From assembly GCA_020344015.1 (NCBI GenBank), contig CP070812.1:4001778-4065777 (forward strand): a stretch of DNA of 64,000 bases, written 5' to 3'. This DNA is from Gemmatimonadota bacterium (GTDB lineage: Bacteria > Gemmatimonadota > Gemmatimonadetes > Palauibacterales > KS3-K002). Of the stretch, positions 28,386 to 40,053 are shown in pieces. The position numbers and the translations under genes are program-made. The number at the start of each line of letters is the position of its first letter. Within the stretch, counting starts at the first letter, position 1. The notes beneath the pieces were generated by a model. The model had not been told where the DNA came from. It did not search any database and worked only from the letters and a program-made list of their open reading frames with translations.

Positions 28386-29383
28386 CACAGTGTGAGGCGT
28401 ATCCCTAGTGATCCGAGGAAGTTACCCGACTCGAACTCATCTTCTCTCGAGGAGGTGAGACCCTCCTCCTCCTGCCAACCCACCTCGGCCACGATGTTGA
28501 AATAAAGGACGATGTACGAGAAATCGAGAAAGGCGGACCAGCGCTCCGTCTGCAACCCCACCGTTCCCGCGTCGGCGGGGAGCGCCACGGGCGGCCCGGC
28601 GGGAGGCGGGCTGATTACGAAGGCGAGATCGCTCCAGTAACTGTCGTATCCCAGGGTCAGGGCGAGACCGAAGGAGACGAAGCTCTTGCTCAGTCCAGCG
28701 CGGAGGCTAAGGGCCTCCATATCCATCTCGAATGAGGCGGCATCTCCCTCAGCGGTGTCGCCATAATCGACCCGACCGTGCCACTTGTACATGCCCGAGA
28801 TCGAGATCCCGGGAGCGGTAAACGATTCGCGCAGGATGCCGACCCGCGCGCCCAGCCCAACTCCGGTCGCATTGCCCTGGAATCCGGCACCGTCGGGCAA
28901 CATGATAGCGGCCAGCGATGCGAGAACTTCGACCGAAGCCAGGCCGCCCAGAGTGGTTCCGAGCCGCAGCCCCTCGAACACACCGACAGACAGATCAAGC
29001 TGAGCCACCGTTATGGAAAACGAGCGGCTGCCGGTTGGATCGCCTCTGTTTTCCGGATAATCGAGCAGATCGGGGATCGCGGCCCGGCCGAAGCCGACGC
29101 GTCCACCGATGTTGAATCTCGGCATGAAGCGGAATTTCGTCCCGATCGGGCTGGCGGTTCCCAACACGGGATTACCGCCGGACAGCAACATCCCCAACTG
29201 CGGCTGAAGAAGCTGGGCGGATGCGACCGCATCGTGGCAGAGGTCGTAACCGTTGGTGTCCGGCAAGAAAGCGTCCTGGCACAGGTCGATTAGTCCCGGA
29301 TCGAGCGATTCCTGACCACGCGCTGGCGCCGGATTCGCGAGTACGAGAGCAGAGACCGCCAGGACCAGTATCGCACGCCTCAT
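28385..29383 (-). CDS. Predicted outer-membrane protein, function unknown
   Basis: A 332-residue protein with a clear signal peptide (MRRAILVLAVSALVLANPAPARG, cleavage near Arg22-Gly23). The body alternates hydrophobic and polar residues with many Gly, and the chain ends in GSLGIRLTL, typical for a beta-barrel. Two Cys in DLCQDAF and DLCHDAV near the N-terminus could form a disulfide. It is between argS and ribD in the packed run, which does not point to a role. The domain resembles the DUF6588-like barrels, but this is a weak impression. Confidence 0.72.
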   Translation of the reverse strand: MRRAILVLAVSALVLANPAPARGQESLDPGLIDLCQDAFLPDTNGYDLCHDAVASAQLLQPQLGMLLSGGNPVLGTASPIGTKFRFMPRFNIGGRVGFGRAAIPDLLDYPENRGDPTGSRSFSITVAQLDLSVGVFEGLRLGTTLGGLASVEVLASLAAIMLPDGAGFQGNATGVGLGARVGILRESFTAPGISISGMYKWHGRVDYGDTAEGDAASFEMDMEALSLRAGLSKSFVSFGLALTLGYDSYWSDLAFVISPPPAGPPVALPADAGTVGLQTERWSAFLDFSYIVLYFNIVAEVGWQEEEGLTSSREDEFESGNFLGSLGIRLTL

Positions 29384-29408
29384 CGCTTCGTCTCCAGCCT
29401 CCCCACGC

Positions 29409-31067
29409 TCACATCTGCTCGGGCGCCTCGATGCCCAGAATCTCCAGCCCGTTGCGCAGAACGATTTCCGCCGCTCGAGCGAGGGTGAGTCGGGCGGCGG
29501 TTACAGACGGTTCCTGCCCCAGGACGCGCAGCGACTCATCGCGTGTGCCTGCGTGGTACCAGCTGTTAAGCTGGTTGGCAAGTTCTTCGAGATAGGCGAC
29601 GACCCGGTGCGGCTCGCGATTCTGGGCCGCGGCTTCCACGACCTCCGGGAAGTCGAGGAGTGTCTTGATCATCTCGAAAGCCGCCGGCTCGACGATCGGT
29701 GTGAGATCGACATCGTGCTCGATCTTATTCGGATCGATGCCGCCTCGACGGTAGACGCTCCGCAGGCGAGCGTGAGCGTACTGTACTTTGTAGACCGGGT
29801 TTTTTTCCGAGCGTTCTTTGGCGAGATCGAGGTCGAAAACCATCTGCTGCTGGGAGCCGCGCTCGAGAAAGAAGTAGCGGGTCACATCGGTGCCGACCTC
29901 ATCGATCAGATCACGCAGCGTCACGAATTCGCCCGCCCGCTTGCTGAACTTCACCTCCTCGCCGCCGCGCTCGACTCGGACCAGCTGTACGATGACAGCC
30001 TCGAAAAAGTCGGTGCCGAGACCCAATGCCTCAATCGCCGCCTTCATGCGCGGCACGTATCCGTGATGGTCGGCACCCCATACGTCGATTGCCGTATTGA
30101 ACCCGCGGAGCGCCTTGTCGCGGTGGTAAGCGATGTCGGGCAGGAAGTACGTGTAGCTGCCGTCGCTTTTTACTAAGACGCGGTCCTTGTCATCGCCGAA
30201 CGAACTCGTACCAAGCCAACGGGCCCCTTCCCTCTCATAGAGCAGACCACGCTGGTCGAGGTCGGCGATGGTTGCATCTATCTGGCCCGAGCCGTAGACC
30301 GAGCTTTCCGTCCGAAACTCGTCGAACTCTACACGGAAGGCGCGCATATCGTCCCGCTGTTCGGCCTGCATGCGCTCGAGCACGAAGTCGCGCACTTCGC
30401 GCTGCTCCTCCGGGCCCCAGGGGCCATCCAGACGCTCGCCGTGCACGTTCTGCAGCTCTCGAGCGAGCTCGGTGACGTACTCGCCGTGGTAGCCGCCCTC
30501 CGGTACTTCCGCGTCCTGACCGGAGAGCTGGCGGCAGCGCGCGTGGACCGACTCGACGAGGTTCTCTATTTGGGCGCCGGCATCGTTGACGTAGAACTCG
30601 CGCTGTACTCGATGGCCGGTCCACTCGAGCAGCCGAGCGATAGCATCGCCCAGCGCCGCGCCACGACCGTGACCGACGTGGAGTGGGCCGGTGGGGTTCG
30701 CCGAAACGAACTCGACATTTACGGCTTTCCCTTCGCCCCAGTCCGCGCGGCCGTAGTCCCGATTCGCGTCGGCGATATCACGGACGCGCCGGCGCAGGTA
30801 GTCACGACTAAGCGTGAAGTTGATGAAACCGGGGCCGGCGATCTCTGCACTCTCTACGTCGAGGGAGCCGAGATCGAGGCGCTCGATGAGATTCTGCGCA
30901 AGGTCTCGTGGCTTTCGGTTCAACCGCCCAGCCAGGACCATCGCCAGGTTGGTGGCCAGGTCGCCGTGCTCGAGGACGGCGGGGCGTTCCAGCTTCGCCT
31001 CGACGGCATCGGCGCCCAGATCAGCGGCGGCCGTCTCGAGCGCCCGGGCCAGTTCGGGATGACGCAT
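29409..31067 (-). CDS. argS: Arginyl-tRNA synthetase
   Basis: A 552-residue class I enzyme. The N-terminal Add-1 domain (about 1-90) recognises the tRNA elbow. The catalytic domain has ANPTGPLHVGHGRGAALGDA (the HIGH-like motif) and the ArgRS-specific loop VKFSKRAGEFVTLRDLIDEVG. The C-terminal anticodon-binding domain ends at EILGIEAPEQM. Length and motifs are normal. FmdB stops directly next to its ATG. Confidence 0.96.
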   Translation of the reverse strand: MRHPELARALETAAADLGADAVEAKLERPAVLEHGDLATNLAMVLAGRLNRKPRDLAQNLIERLDLGSLDVESAEIAGPGFINFTLSRDYLRRRVRDIADANRDYGRADWGEGKAVNVEFVSANPTGPLHVGHGRGAALGDAIARLLEWTGHRVQREFYVNDAGAQIENLVESVHARCRQLSGQDAEVPEGGYHGEYVTELARELQNVHGERLDGPWGPEEQREVRDFVLERMQAEQRDDMRAFRVEFDEFRTESSVYGSGQIDATIADLDQRGLLYEREGARWLGTSSFGDDKDRVLVKSDGSYTYFLPDIAYHRDKALRGFNTAIDVWGADHHGYVPRMKAAIEALGLGTDFFEAVIVQLVRVERGGEEVKFSKRAGEFVTLRDLIDEVGTDVTRYFFLERGSQQQMVFDLDLAKERSEKNPVYKVQYAHARLRSVYRRGGIDPNKIEHDVDLTPIVEPAAFEMIKTLLDFPEVVEAAAQNREPHRVVAYLEELANQLNSWYHAGTRDESLRVLGQEPSVTAARLTLARAAEIVLRNGLEILGIEAPEQM

Positions 31068-31382
31068 CTATTTCGGGTCCTTCTTTGACCCGGATTTCTC
31101 CGCGCCCTTGGCGGCATCCGATTTCCCAGACGCCGCAACGCCTGAAGAACTCTCTTTCGTCTCCTTCTTCGTCTCCTTCTTGACCCCCTCTTGGTACGAC
31201 TTGCTGCGGTAGTCGGTGACGTAGAAGCCCGAGCCCTTGAACAGGAGACCCGCACCTCCAGAGATCAGACGTTCCGCGATGTTCTCACAGCGCGGGCACT
31301 CGACCCGCGAGGAGTCGGAGATCTTCTGGATCTTCTCGAACCGGTGTCCGCAGTTGCCGCACTGGTACTCGTACGTCGGCAT
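31068..31382 (-). CDS. FmdB-family zinc-ribbon protein
   Basis: A 104-residue protein. The N-terminal zinc ribbon MPTYEYQCGNCGHRFEKIQKI with CGNC and CPRC is the FmdB/CxxC_CXXC regulatory-protein domain; the segment FKGSGFYVTDYR is also conserved. Residues about 65-104 are a low-complexity Lys/Glu/Ser-rich tail. The family is suspected to be regulatory, but no function is proven. It stops immediately before the argS start. Upstream is the methylmalonyl-CoA mutase gene with a 65-base gap. Confidence 0.88.
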   Translation of the reverse strand: MPTYEYQCGNCGHRFEKIQKISDSSRVECPRCENIAERLISGGAGLLFKGSGFYVTDYRSKSYQEGVKKETKKETKESSSGVAASGKSDAAKGAEKSGSKKDPK

Positions 31383-31447
31383 GCTACCTCAGGTGATGCG
31401 ACTCAAGTGACTATGCAGCCGAAAGTTATCCGAAGTGGGCGGCGCCT

Positions 31448-33016
31448 TCAACTCGCCGTCCGGTACTCGCCCCAGACCTGCCGCAACGAGTCACTGATCT
31501 CGCCCAGCGTCGCCCGGGCCTTCACCGCCTCAACGATGTGGGGCAGCAGGTTCTCTGCCCCCGAGGCGGCCAACGCCAAGCGTTCCAGGACGCGTTCGAC
31601 GTCGTCCGCGTTGCGCTCGCTGCGCAGCCTGGCCAGTCGCTCACGCTGCCGCTTTTCGAGCTCCGGGAAGGCGGGACCCTCGATCCGCGGCTCGGCTTCC
31701 TCTTCGCGGTAGTCGTTGACGCCGACGACGACACGGTCGCCGCCCTCGATCTCGAGCTGGTAGGCGTACGCGGCGCGCTGTATTTCGTCGACGATGTAAG
31801 AGATCGATCCGGCGGCCCCACCTCGTCCTTCGATCTCGCGCAGGTAGGTACGCGCCTCCTCCTCGAGCTGTGCCGTGAGTGTTTCTAGGTAGTAGCTCCC
31901 CGCCAGCGGGTCGGCGGTGCTGGCCACACCCGATTCGTAGGCGAGGATCTGCTGGGTGCGGAGGGCCAGCTTCGCAGAATGAGCTGTGGGCAGTGCAAGG
32001 GCTTCATCGAAGGCGTTAGTGTGCAGCGATTGTGTTCCGCCGAGAACAGCCGCCAATGCCTGCATCGCCACGCGAACCACGTTGTTCTCCGGCTGCTGTG
32101 CCGTCAGGGTCGAACCACCCGTCTGGGTATGGAAGCGGAGCATGCAGGCGCGGTCCGAGGCGCCGTACCGTTCGCGCATCAGGGTTGCCCAGAGGCGCCG
32201 CGCTGCACGGAACTTCGCAACCTCTTCGAACAGGTCGTTGTGGGCGGCGAAGAAGAAGGATAGGCGCGGCCCGAAGTCCTCGACGTTCAATCCACGGCCT
32301 ACCGCGCGCTCGACGTACTCGAGCCCATTGGCCAGTGTGAAGGCTATCTCCTGCACGGCGGTACAACCGGCTTCGCGCATGTGGTAGCCGCTGATCGAGA
32401 TGCTGTTCCAACGTGGCAGTTCCCGAGCGCAGAAGTCGAAGATATCGGTAACCAGGCGCAGGCTCGGTTCGACAGGATAAATGTACGTGCCGCGTGCGAT
32501 GAACTCCTTGAGAATGTCGTTCTGAACTGTGCCGGTCAGCGAATCGCGGCTGACGCCCTGCTCGTCGGCCAAGGCGACGTACATCGCTAGCAAGACCGCC
32601 GCCGTGGCGTTGATAGTCATCGACGTAGAGACCCGACCCAGGTCGATACCATCGAATAGGATGGCCAGGTCGTCGATCGTGTCGATGGCTACACCCACCC
32701 GCCCCACCTCGCCGTCCGCCATGGTCTGGTCCGAATCCATTCCCATCTGCGTCGGCAAATCAAAGGCGACTGACAGACCGGTCTGTCCGGAGTCGAGGAG
32801 AAAGCGGAAACGGCGATTGGTGTCTTCGGCGGTGCCGAAGCCGGCGTATTGTCGCATGGTCCATAGCCGGCCACGGTACATCGTGTCGTAAACGCCACGG
32901 GTGAACGGAAAGTGGCCCGGCAGGCCCGGATCCGCGGCACCGGCACCATCCGCCTCTTCAGCCGTGTAAGTGGGCTTGACCGGAATGCCGCTGGTGTTTT
33001 CGAGCCTGTCCTTCAC
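31448..33016 (-). CDS. Methylmalonyl-CoA mutase, large (catalytic) subunit without cobalamin domain
   Basis: Start at GTG 33016, two bases after the biotin-carrier stop; the upstream frame is an antisense-like extension. The protein has 522 residues and contains the barrel domain with [43 protein letters not shown] and [16 protein letters not shown]. It ends at about the point where the B12-binding domain would begin, so it is the large chain of a two-part enzyme, as in archaea and many bacteria. The small subunit is not in this window. With the biotin carrier upstream it serves propionyl-CoA to succinyl-CoA. Isobutyryl-CoA or ethylmalonyl-CoA mutase is possible; the substrate is inferred from context. 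Confidence 0.9.
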   Translation of the reverse strand: MKDRLENTSGIPVKPTYTAEEADGAGAADPGLPGHFPFTRGVYDTMYRGRLWTMRQYAGFGTAEDTNRRFRFLLDSGQTGLSVAFDLPTQMGMDSDQTMADGEVGRVGVAIDTIDDLAILFDGIDLGRVSTSMTINATAAVLLAMYVALADEQGVSRDSLTGTVQNDILKEFIARGTYIYPVEPSLRLVTDIFDFCARELPRWNSISISGYHMREAGCTAVQEIAFTLANGLEYVERAVGRGLNVEDFGPRLSFFFAAHNDLFEEVAKFRAARRLWATLMRERYGASDRACMLRFHTQTGGSTLTAQQPENNVVRVAMQALAAVLGGTQSLHTNAFDEALALPTAHSAKLALRTQQILAYESGVASTADPLAGSYYLETLTAQLEEEARTYLREIEGRGGAAGSISYIVDEIQRAAYAYQLEIEGGDRVVVGVNDYREEEAEPRIEGPAFPELEKRQRERLARLRSERNADDVERVLERLALAASGAENLLPHIVEAVKARATLGEISDSLRQVWGEYRTAS

Positions 33017-33018
33017 GC

Positions 33019-33537
33019 CTAGTCCCCGCCCCCGTCCGGCTCTATGACCAAGAGCGTCTGGCCCTTGTCCACCGCCTGCCCCGACTTGACCTTCACATCC
33101 ATGACCCGCCCAGCAGTGTTGGCCTTGAGCTCGTTCTCCATCTTCATCGCTTCCATCACCACGAGACCTTGCCCTCGCTCGACGCGGTCTTCCTCGTTCA
33201 CCTCCACCTTGATGATCAAACCGGGCATCGGGGCCGTCAGCTCGACCGGGCCGTGGCTGGCGGCGGCGCCCCCGGCGAGCTCGCGAATCGCCCGGCTCCG
33301 CTCGTCGAGGGCCAGGGCGCGGTGTCGCCGGCCATCGATCTCCAACTCCCAATCGCCGCGGCTGTCGCGGCGCTGGGCCCGCAGGGTGTGCGATCGACCG
33401 TCGAGCACCAGGTGCCAGAGGTGCGAGCCGTGGTTCGGCTGCAGGTCGGCCTCGACCGGCCGGCCGTCCACGCTCACGCCCTCGGGGCCGATATCGACCT
33501 CGTAGGTGCGGTCTCCGATTTCTACGTAGTACTTCAT
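33019..33537 (-). CDS. Biotin carboxyl carrier protein of an acyl-CoA carboxylase
   Basis: A 172-residue protein. The C-terminal biotinyl domain (about 98-167) has [12 protein letters not shown] and the biotinylation site [11 protein letters not shown] with Lys132. The N-terminal 90 residues resemble the BT-type linker of propionyl-CoA carboxylase. It would carry CO2 between the biotin carboxylase at 36992-38503 and carboxyltransferase at 38503-40053, which are nearby but in another block. It is the first gene of the long leftward run. Confidence 0.92.
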   Translation of the reverse strand: MKYYVEIGDRTYEVDIGPEGVSVDGRPVEADLQPNHGSHLWHLVLDGRSHTLRAQRRDSRGDWELEIDGRRHRALALDERSRAIRELAGGAAASHGPVELTAPMPGLIIKVEVNEEDRVERGQGLVVMEAMKMENELKANTAGRVMDVKVKSGQAVDKGQTLLVIEPDGGGD

Positions 33538-33597
33538 TCAGCCGGGTCGTTGGAGAGCCAGTAGTGTACCAGCCCGAATCCCCTCATAATCAACGAC

Positions 33598-34503
33598 TTG
33601 TCAGCCGTACGCAACAGGGGTGGTAGGCACAGTGAGCGCTTTCGCGGTTACGCCGGCCTCGAGGGCGCGGTGCGCGTCGACGGGTCGAGCACAGTCTACC
33701 TCATCACCGAGGCGATGGCCGAGGAATTTCAGGCCGATCATCCACGTGTGCGGGTTACCGTCGGCATCTCAGGTTCCGGCGGCGGCTTCAAGCGGTTCTG
33801 CAACGAGGAGACCGACATCTCAGACGCCTCGCGGCCGATAACCGAGCTGGAGCTGGCGACCTGCCGGGCGAACGGAGTCGAGCCGATCGAGATCATGGTG
33901 GGGTTCGACGGTATCTCGGTGGTCGTCAACCCACTGAACGATTTCGTCGGCTGCCTGACCGTTGACGAGCTGAAGCGGATCTGGGAGCCCGGGTCCAGCG
34001 TCTCGACCTGGAGCGACGTGCGCGCCGCCTGGCCGGAGGAGGACGTCGTACTCTACGGCCCCGGGCCCGATTCGGGCACCTTCGACTGCTTCACCGAGGC
34101 GGTGGTCGGTGAAGCGAAGTCTTGCCGTGCCGATTTCACCGCCAGCGAAGACGATAACGTCCTCGTGGCAGGTGTCGCCGGCGACAGGTACGCTCTTGGG
34201 TACTTCGGCTACGCGCATTACGTCGAGAACACGGAGAGGCTGAAGCTGGTCGCGATCGACGACGGGGACGGCTGCGTTTTCCCGACCCCGGAGACGATCC
34301 AGAGCCGCGAGTACAGCCCACTGGCGCGGCCTCTGTTCATCTACATCAACGACACATCGCTCAAGCGACCCGAGGTTAAGGCTTTTGCCGAATTCTACCT
34401 GCGCTTCGCGCCTCAATACCTGCCCCAGGTGGGCTACGTGCCCCTGACACTCGATCGCTACCTGACAGCCACCGACGAGCTCTCCTGGCGATCGGCCCAG
34501 TAA
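33598..34503 (+). CDS. PstS-like phosphate-binding protein, no visible signal peptide
   Basis: A 301-residue frame from TTG 33598. From about residue 23 onwards it is a PstS-type periplasmic binding domain: VRVDGSSTVYLITEAMAEEF, GISGSGGGFKRFCNEETDISDASRPI, DGISVVVNPLND, GPGPDSGTFDCFTEAV. The C-terminus TLDRYLTATDELSWRSAQ looks intact. The N-terminal residues (MSAVRNRGGRHSERFRGYAG) are polar, and no hydrophobic segment occurs in this frame back to a stop at 33562. Family members are normally exported. Either the 5' end was damaged or an upstream frameshift removed the signal. pstC, pstA and pstB are not adjacent. Confidence 0.8.
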   Translation: MSAVRNRGGRHSERFRGYAGLEGAVRVDGSSTVYLITEAMAEEFQADHPRVRVTVGISGSGGGFKRFCNEETDISDASRPITELELATCRANGVEPIEIMVGFDGISVVVNPLNDFVGCLTVDELKRIWEPGSSVSTWSDVRAAWPEEDVVLYGPGPDSGTFDCFTEAVVGEAKSCRADFTASEDDNVLVAGVAGDRYALGYFGYAHYVENTERLKLVAIDDGDGCVFPTPETIQSREYSPLARPLFIYINDTSLKRPEVKAFAEFYLRFAPQYLPQVGYVPLTLDRYLTATDELSWRSAQ

Positions 34504-34604
34504 TCCCCCAGTACCCGGTAGAAGCAGCGGCTGGTGCGCTTGCCAGACCCCTAGCTACCTGCGAGATTCCGGCCCAGATAACGAACCTCTAATTAGGACA
34601 GGAC

Positions 34605-35702
34605 GTGTTCTGCTCGGTGCGCATGCTCGGCACGTTCAACATAGAGCGTCCCTTTCCGACGATCTCTACCTCAGTCAGACGCGGCCTCGGCTTGGCACTC
34701 GTCGTCCTACCACTCGCCGTTCCATCGCTTTTGGCCCAGAAGACAGACGTCGTCATCCTCGAGAACGGCGATCACATCACGGGCGAGATCAAGGAACTGA
34801 CGCGCGGCAGGCTGTCCTATTCGACGGACGACATGGGGACGATCTCGATCGAGTGGGAGCACATCCTGCGGATCACCAGCGCAGCTTTCTACGAGGTCGA
34901 GATGACCTCGGGCGACAAGTACTTCGGCCAGATCGACCCGGCGGCCGAGGAGCGACAGGTGGTTCTGCGGGTCGCCCAATTCAGTGACACTCTAAGCATG
35001 GCCTCAGTGGTGCGCATCATCCCCATCGAGGCGACGTTCTGGCAGCGGCTGAGCGGGTACATCGACCTGAGGTTCAACTTTCAGCAAGCCAACCTGGTGA
35101 GGGACCTGACGCTTGAGGGCCAGGTGAGGTACCGAACACGGAAGACCTTCAACGTTCTCGATTTCGAGACCTACTTCCAAAACCAGGAGACTGGCGGCGA
35201 GACCTCCCGAAACTCGTTGGGTTACGAGGTCAACCGCTTCGTGGCCAGAAAGTGGACCGCTCTGGCAAGCATTCTCATGGAGCAGGAAGAACAATTCGAC
35301 CTGGACCGGCGTGTTACCTTGGGTGGGGGCGGCTCACTTATCGTGACCCAGACAAATCACGGCAGCTTAAGGACCACGGCCGAGCTACAGTGGATGAACG
35401 AGCAATTCACGGATGAGGAGCAGGCCAGCAATGACCTGGAAGTGAACTTGGGCGCACAGGGAGAATACTATCTCTTCGACAGCCCCAAGACGGACATCAC
35501 CTCCAGCCTGTCGATCTTGCCGAACCTCACAGATTGGGGGCGAGTGCGGATCGAATTCGATGCTCGGCTGTCCTACGAGCTGCTGAGCGATTTCACCGTC
35601 GCGCTTAACGTTCGAGAGAGGTTCGACAGTCGGCCCCCGTCCGAGACCACCACCAACAAGAACAACTTCTCCACGACACTGTCCGTCGGTTGGACGTTCT
35701 GA
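34605..35702 (+). CDS. DUF481 (YdiY-like) outer-membrane protein with N-terminal SH3/LSm-like domain
   Basis: A 365-residue protein from GTG 34605, with a GGACAGGA stretch just before it (ATG 34623 is an alternative). A signal segment (LGLALVVLPLAVPSLLAQ, about 28-45) is followed by a small domain, VVILENGDHITGEIKELTRG...IEWEHILRI, as seen before DUF481. The remainder (about 140-365) is the DUF481 barrel, ending in TTLSVGWTF with C-terminal Phe. DUF481 proteins are salt- or stress-induced outer-membrane proteins of unknown activity. It converges on the methyltransferase gene. Confidence 0.85.
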   Translation: MFCSVRMLGTFNIERPFPTISTSVRRGLGLALVVLPLAVPSLLAQKTDVVILENGDHITGEIKELTRGRLSYSTDDMGTISIEWEHILRITSAAFYEVEMTSGDKYFGQIDPAAEERQVVLRVAQFSDTLSMASVVRIIPIEATFWQRLSGYIDLRFNFQQANLVRDLTLEGQVRYRTRKTFNVLDFETYFQNQETGGETSRNSLGYEVNRFVARKWTALASILMEQEEQFDLDRRVTLGGGGSLIVTQTNHGSLRTTAELQWMNEQFTDEEQASNDLEVNLGAQGEYYLFDSPKTDITSSLSILPNLTDWGRVRIEFDARLSYELLSDFTVALNVRERFDSRPPSETTTNKNNFSTTLSVGWTF

Positions 35703-35720
35703 AAAACCGAGCCGCCTAGC

Positions 35721-36991
35721 TTAGCGTCGCGCCAGGGTCGCGACGGTTTCGACATGCGCAGTCTGAGGGAACATGTCGAAACCACGGCAGGCGACGAGCT
35801 CGAAGCTCAGGCTCAGGTCGGCGAGGTCACGGGCGAGCGTCGCCGGGTCGCAGCTCACGTAGACGATGGCCGCTGGAGGTTCAGCAAGCAGCGATTCGAC
35901 GACCGTGACCGAGATGCCGCGGCGCGGTGGGTTCAGAATCACCAGGTCGGCGGGTAACTCGCGAGGCAGCCGTTCCTCCACGTCACCGGGAATGAAGCGG
36001 ACCTCGGCGGCCGACTCGACGGCCAAGCCCTGCGCGGCGGTGATCGCGTAGTCGTCCGAGTCCATCGCCGAGACGCGGGCACCGGCGATGGCCAGCTCGA
36101 TGGCTCTCAGACCGAAGCCGCAGTAGGCATCGACCACGCGGGCTCCCGTGATATCCCCGCATCCCTCGATGACGTACGCGTCAAGCTGCGCCGCGACGGC
36201 CCGGTTAACCTGCACGAAGGCCTTCCCAGCCAGCAGCAGCTCGTGGCCACCCCAGCGATCGGGCAGCTCGGCCGGACCTTCGTGCCAATCGATCAGACCA
36301 TCAGGGCCCAGCGACCAGATCGCCGCCAAATCTTCGATCTGCTCAATCAGGTACTCCGGCTCGCCACGCCCGTCGGCCCCTTCGATCGCCAGGCCCACCT
36401 CGCCGTCCGTCGAAGCTCGCAGGGTGAGCCTGAGCTCACGCGCCGGAGGCAACCGTTGGGCCTCTGGACCCCAGGCAGCGCGGAGTCCCTGCCAAGCGCG
36501 ATTGACGGCCAGCTCCGCCAGCGGGCAACGCTCGACGTCGATGATCTTGCGCGGGTCCTCGAAGGCGTGAAATCCGGCGACCACTCCAGCCCTAGTTCGC
36601 TTGAGACGGAACGTGACGCGGTTCCTATACTCGAACTCGGAGAGGGCGGGAACGACCTCGGGGCGCTCGACCTGCTGGCCGCCGAGCCGGCGCAGCGCAT
36701 CGGCGATGATTCCCGACTTGGCGCTAAGCTGCGCCTCATAGTGCAGATGCTGGAGCTGACAGCCACCGCAGACGTCAAAATACGGGCAGGTAGCCTGGCG
36801 ACGCTCAGGACTGGCCTCGACAACCCTCAGCGGTCGAGCCCGCGCCCACTGGCGGCGTTCCTCGACGTACTCAACCTCGACCCGCTCGCCGGGTGCAGTT
36901 CGCGGGACGAAGACGACGGGCCGGTTGGGCCGCCTGGCGAGGCCATGACCTCCGGCCACGATGGTCTCTATCTGGAGCGTTTCAGATGGGT

Positions 36992-36995
<4 letters not shown>
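35721..36995 (-). CDS. TrmA/RlmD-family RNA uridine methyltransferase, apparent CTG start
   Basis: The frame encodes 424 residues if it starts at CTG 36995, which overlaps the biotin-carboxylase stop as CTGA. A GTG at 36959 would remove the strand TLQIETIV of the TRAM domain that leads into AGGHGLAR, so it is too short. An Fe-S cluster motif C-x5-C-x2-C (Cys70, 76, 79) with a fourth Cys in VERCPLA is present. The SAM-binding motif VVDAYCGFGLRAIELA and catalytic Cys in YVSCDPATLARDL complete the set. Such enzymes make 5-methyluridine in 23S rRNA (RlmC/RlmD) or tRNA; the target is not fixed by sequence alone. Confidence 0.85.
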
Positions 36996-38502
<1,507 letters not shown>

Positions 38503-38503
<1 letters not shown>

Positions 38504-40053
38504 CAGAGCGGGATGTTACCGTGCTTGCGCGGCGGACCGGGCTCGCGCTTGTGTCGCGTCATCCGTAGCGCTTCGATCAGGCGCGGCCGCGTCTCGCGCG
38601 GGTCGATAACGTCATCTAAGTAGCCACGCGCTGCCGCGATGTACGGGTGGGCGAACCGGTCCTCGTACTCCGCGATCAACCTATCCGTCTCGGCAGTCGG
38701 GTCTTTCGCCTCGGCGATCTGCTTGCGGAACAGAATCTCCACAGCGCCCTTCGGGCCCATAACGGCGATCTCCGCCGTCGGCCAGGCAAAGTTGAAGTCG
38801 CCGCGAATGTGCTTGGAGTTCATAACATCGTAGGCGCCGCCGTACGCCTTGCGCAGGATCACGGTCAACTTGGGCACCGTGGCCTCGCAGTAGGCGTAGA
38901 GCAGCTTCGCGCCGTGCTTGATAATGCCGCCGTGCTCCTGTGCAACGCCCGGCAGGAAACCCGGTACGTCCTCGAACGTCACGATCGGGATGTTGAAGGC
39001 GTCGCAGAAGCGAATGAAGCGAGCACCTTTCATGGAGCTGTCGATGTGGAGCACTCCGGCGAGCACGGCCGGTTGATTGGCGATGATGCCTATCGATTGT
39101 CCGCCCAGATGCGCGAAGCCGACGACGATGTTCTTTGCGTAGTCGGCATGCACCTCGTAGAAGCTGCCTTCGTCGACGACCCGCGAGATTACATCGTGAA
39201 CGTCGTAAGGTTTGTTGGGACTGTCGGGCACGATGCCCAAAAGCGCTTCGTCCATGCGATCGGGCGGGTCGTCCCCCTTCCCCCGCGGAGGATCCTCCAT
39301 GTTGTTTTGCGGGATGTAGTGGAACAGGTCGCGAACCCTCTCAAGGCACGCCGGTTCCGACTCAGAGACGAAGTGCGCCACCCCCGAAGTGTCAGCGTGG
39401 ATCTGCGCGCCGCCGAGCTGCTCGAAGTCCACCTCTTCGTGCGTGACGGTCTTCACAACGTCGGGGCCGGTCACGAACATGTAGGACGAGCCGTCCACCA
39501 TGTAGATGAAGTCGGTGATCGCCGGCGAGTAGACCGCACCGCCGGCGCACGGCCCGAGAACCGCCGTGATCTGCGGAACGACGCCCGAGGCCTGCGTGTT
39601 ACGCCAGAAGATCTCAGCGTAGCCGCCCAGCGACACGACGCCTTCCTGGATCCGGGCACCGCCCGAGTCATTCAGTCCGATGACGGGACACCCGGCCTTC
39701 ATGGCCATGTCCATCACCTTGCAGATCTTCTCGGCGTGGGCCTCGGAGAGCGAGCCGCCGAATACTGTGAAGTCCTGAGAGAATACCAGGACCTGGCGCC
39801 CGTGGATACGGCCCATCCCGGTGACGACGCCATCTCCCAAGAACTTCTTATCTGCCAGACCGAACTCGGTGGTGCGATGGGTCACGAAGCGATCGAATTC
39901 TCGAAATGAACCTTCGTCGAGGAGCAGATCGAGACGCTCACGCGCTGTCAGCTTTCCCTTATCGTGCTGAGCTTTGATCCGCTCTGCGCCGCCACCGAGC
40001 TCCGCCTGCGCCCTCAGCTCGGCCAGCTTCTTGAGCTTATCGTCCATCGTCAT
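38503..40053 (-). CDS. Acyl-CoA carboxylase, carboxyltransferase subunit (propionyl-CoA type)
   Basis: A 516-residue protein, the usual PccB size. Conserved parts: [107 protein letters not shown] and [14 protein letters not shown] [13 protein letters not shown]. It moves the carboxyl group from biotin to an acyl-CoA. The ATG overlaps the stop of the preceding lipoprotein gene (ATGA). A second ATG two codons downstream is possible. Confidence 0.95.

Noticed and set aside
28386..29420. FMN riboswitch in front of the rib genes.
   Set aside because: The sequence upstream of ribD is coding (outer-membrane protein) and shows none of the conserved RFN-element segments.
38647..39909. Open frame of 420 codons opposite the carboxyltransferase gene.
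   Set aside because: Same reason: the minus strand carries full family motifs, and the plus-strand translation is His/Arg/Asp-rich without domains.
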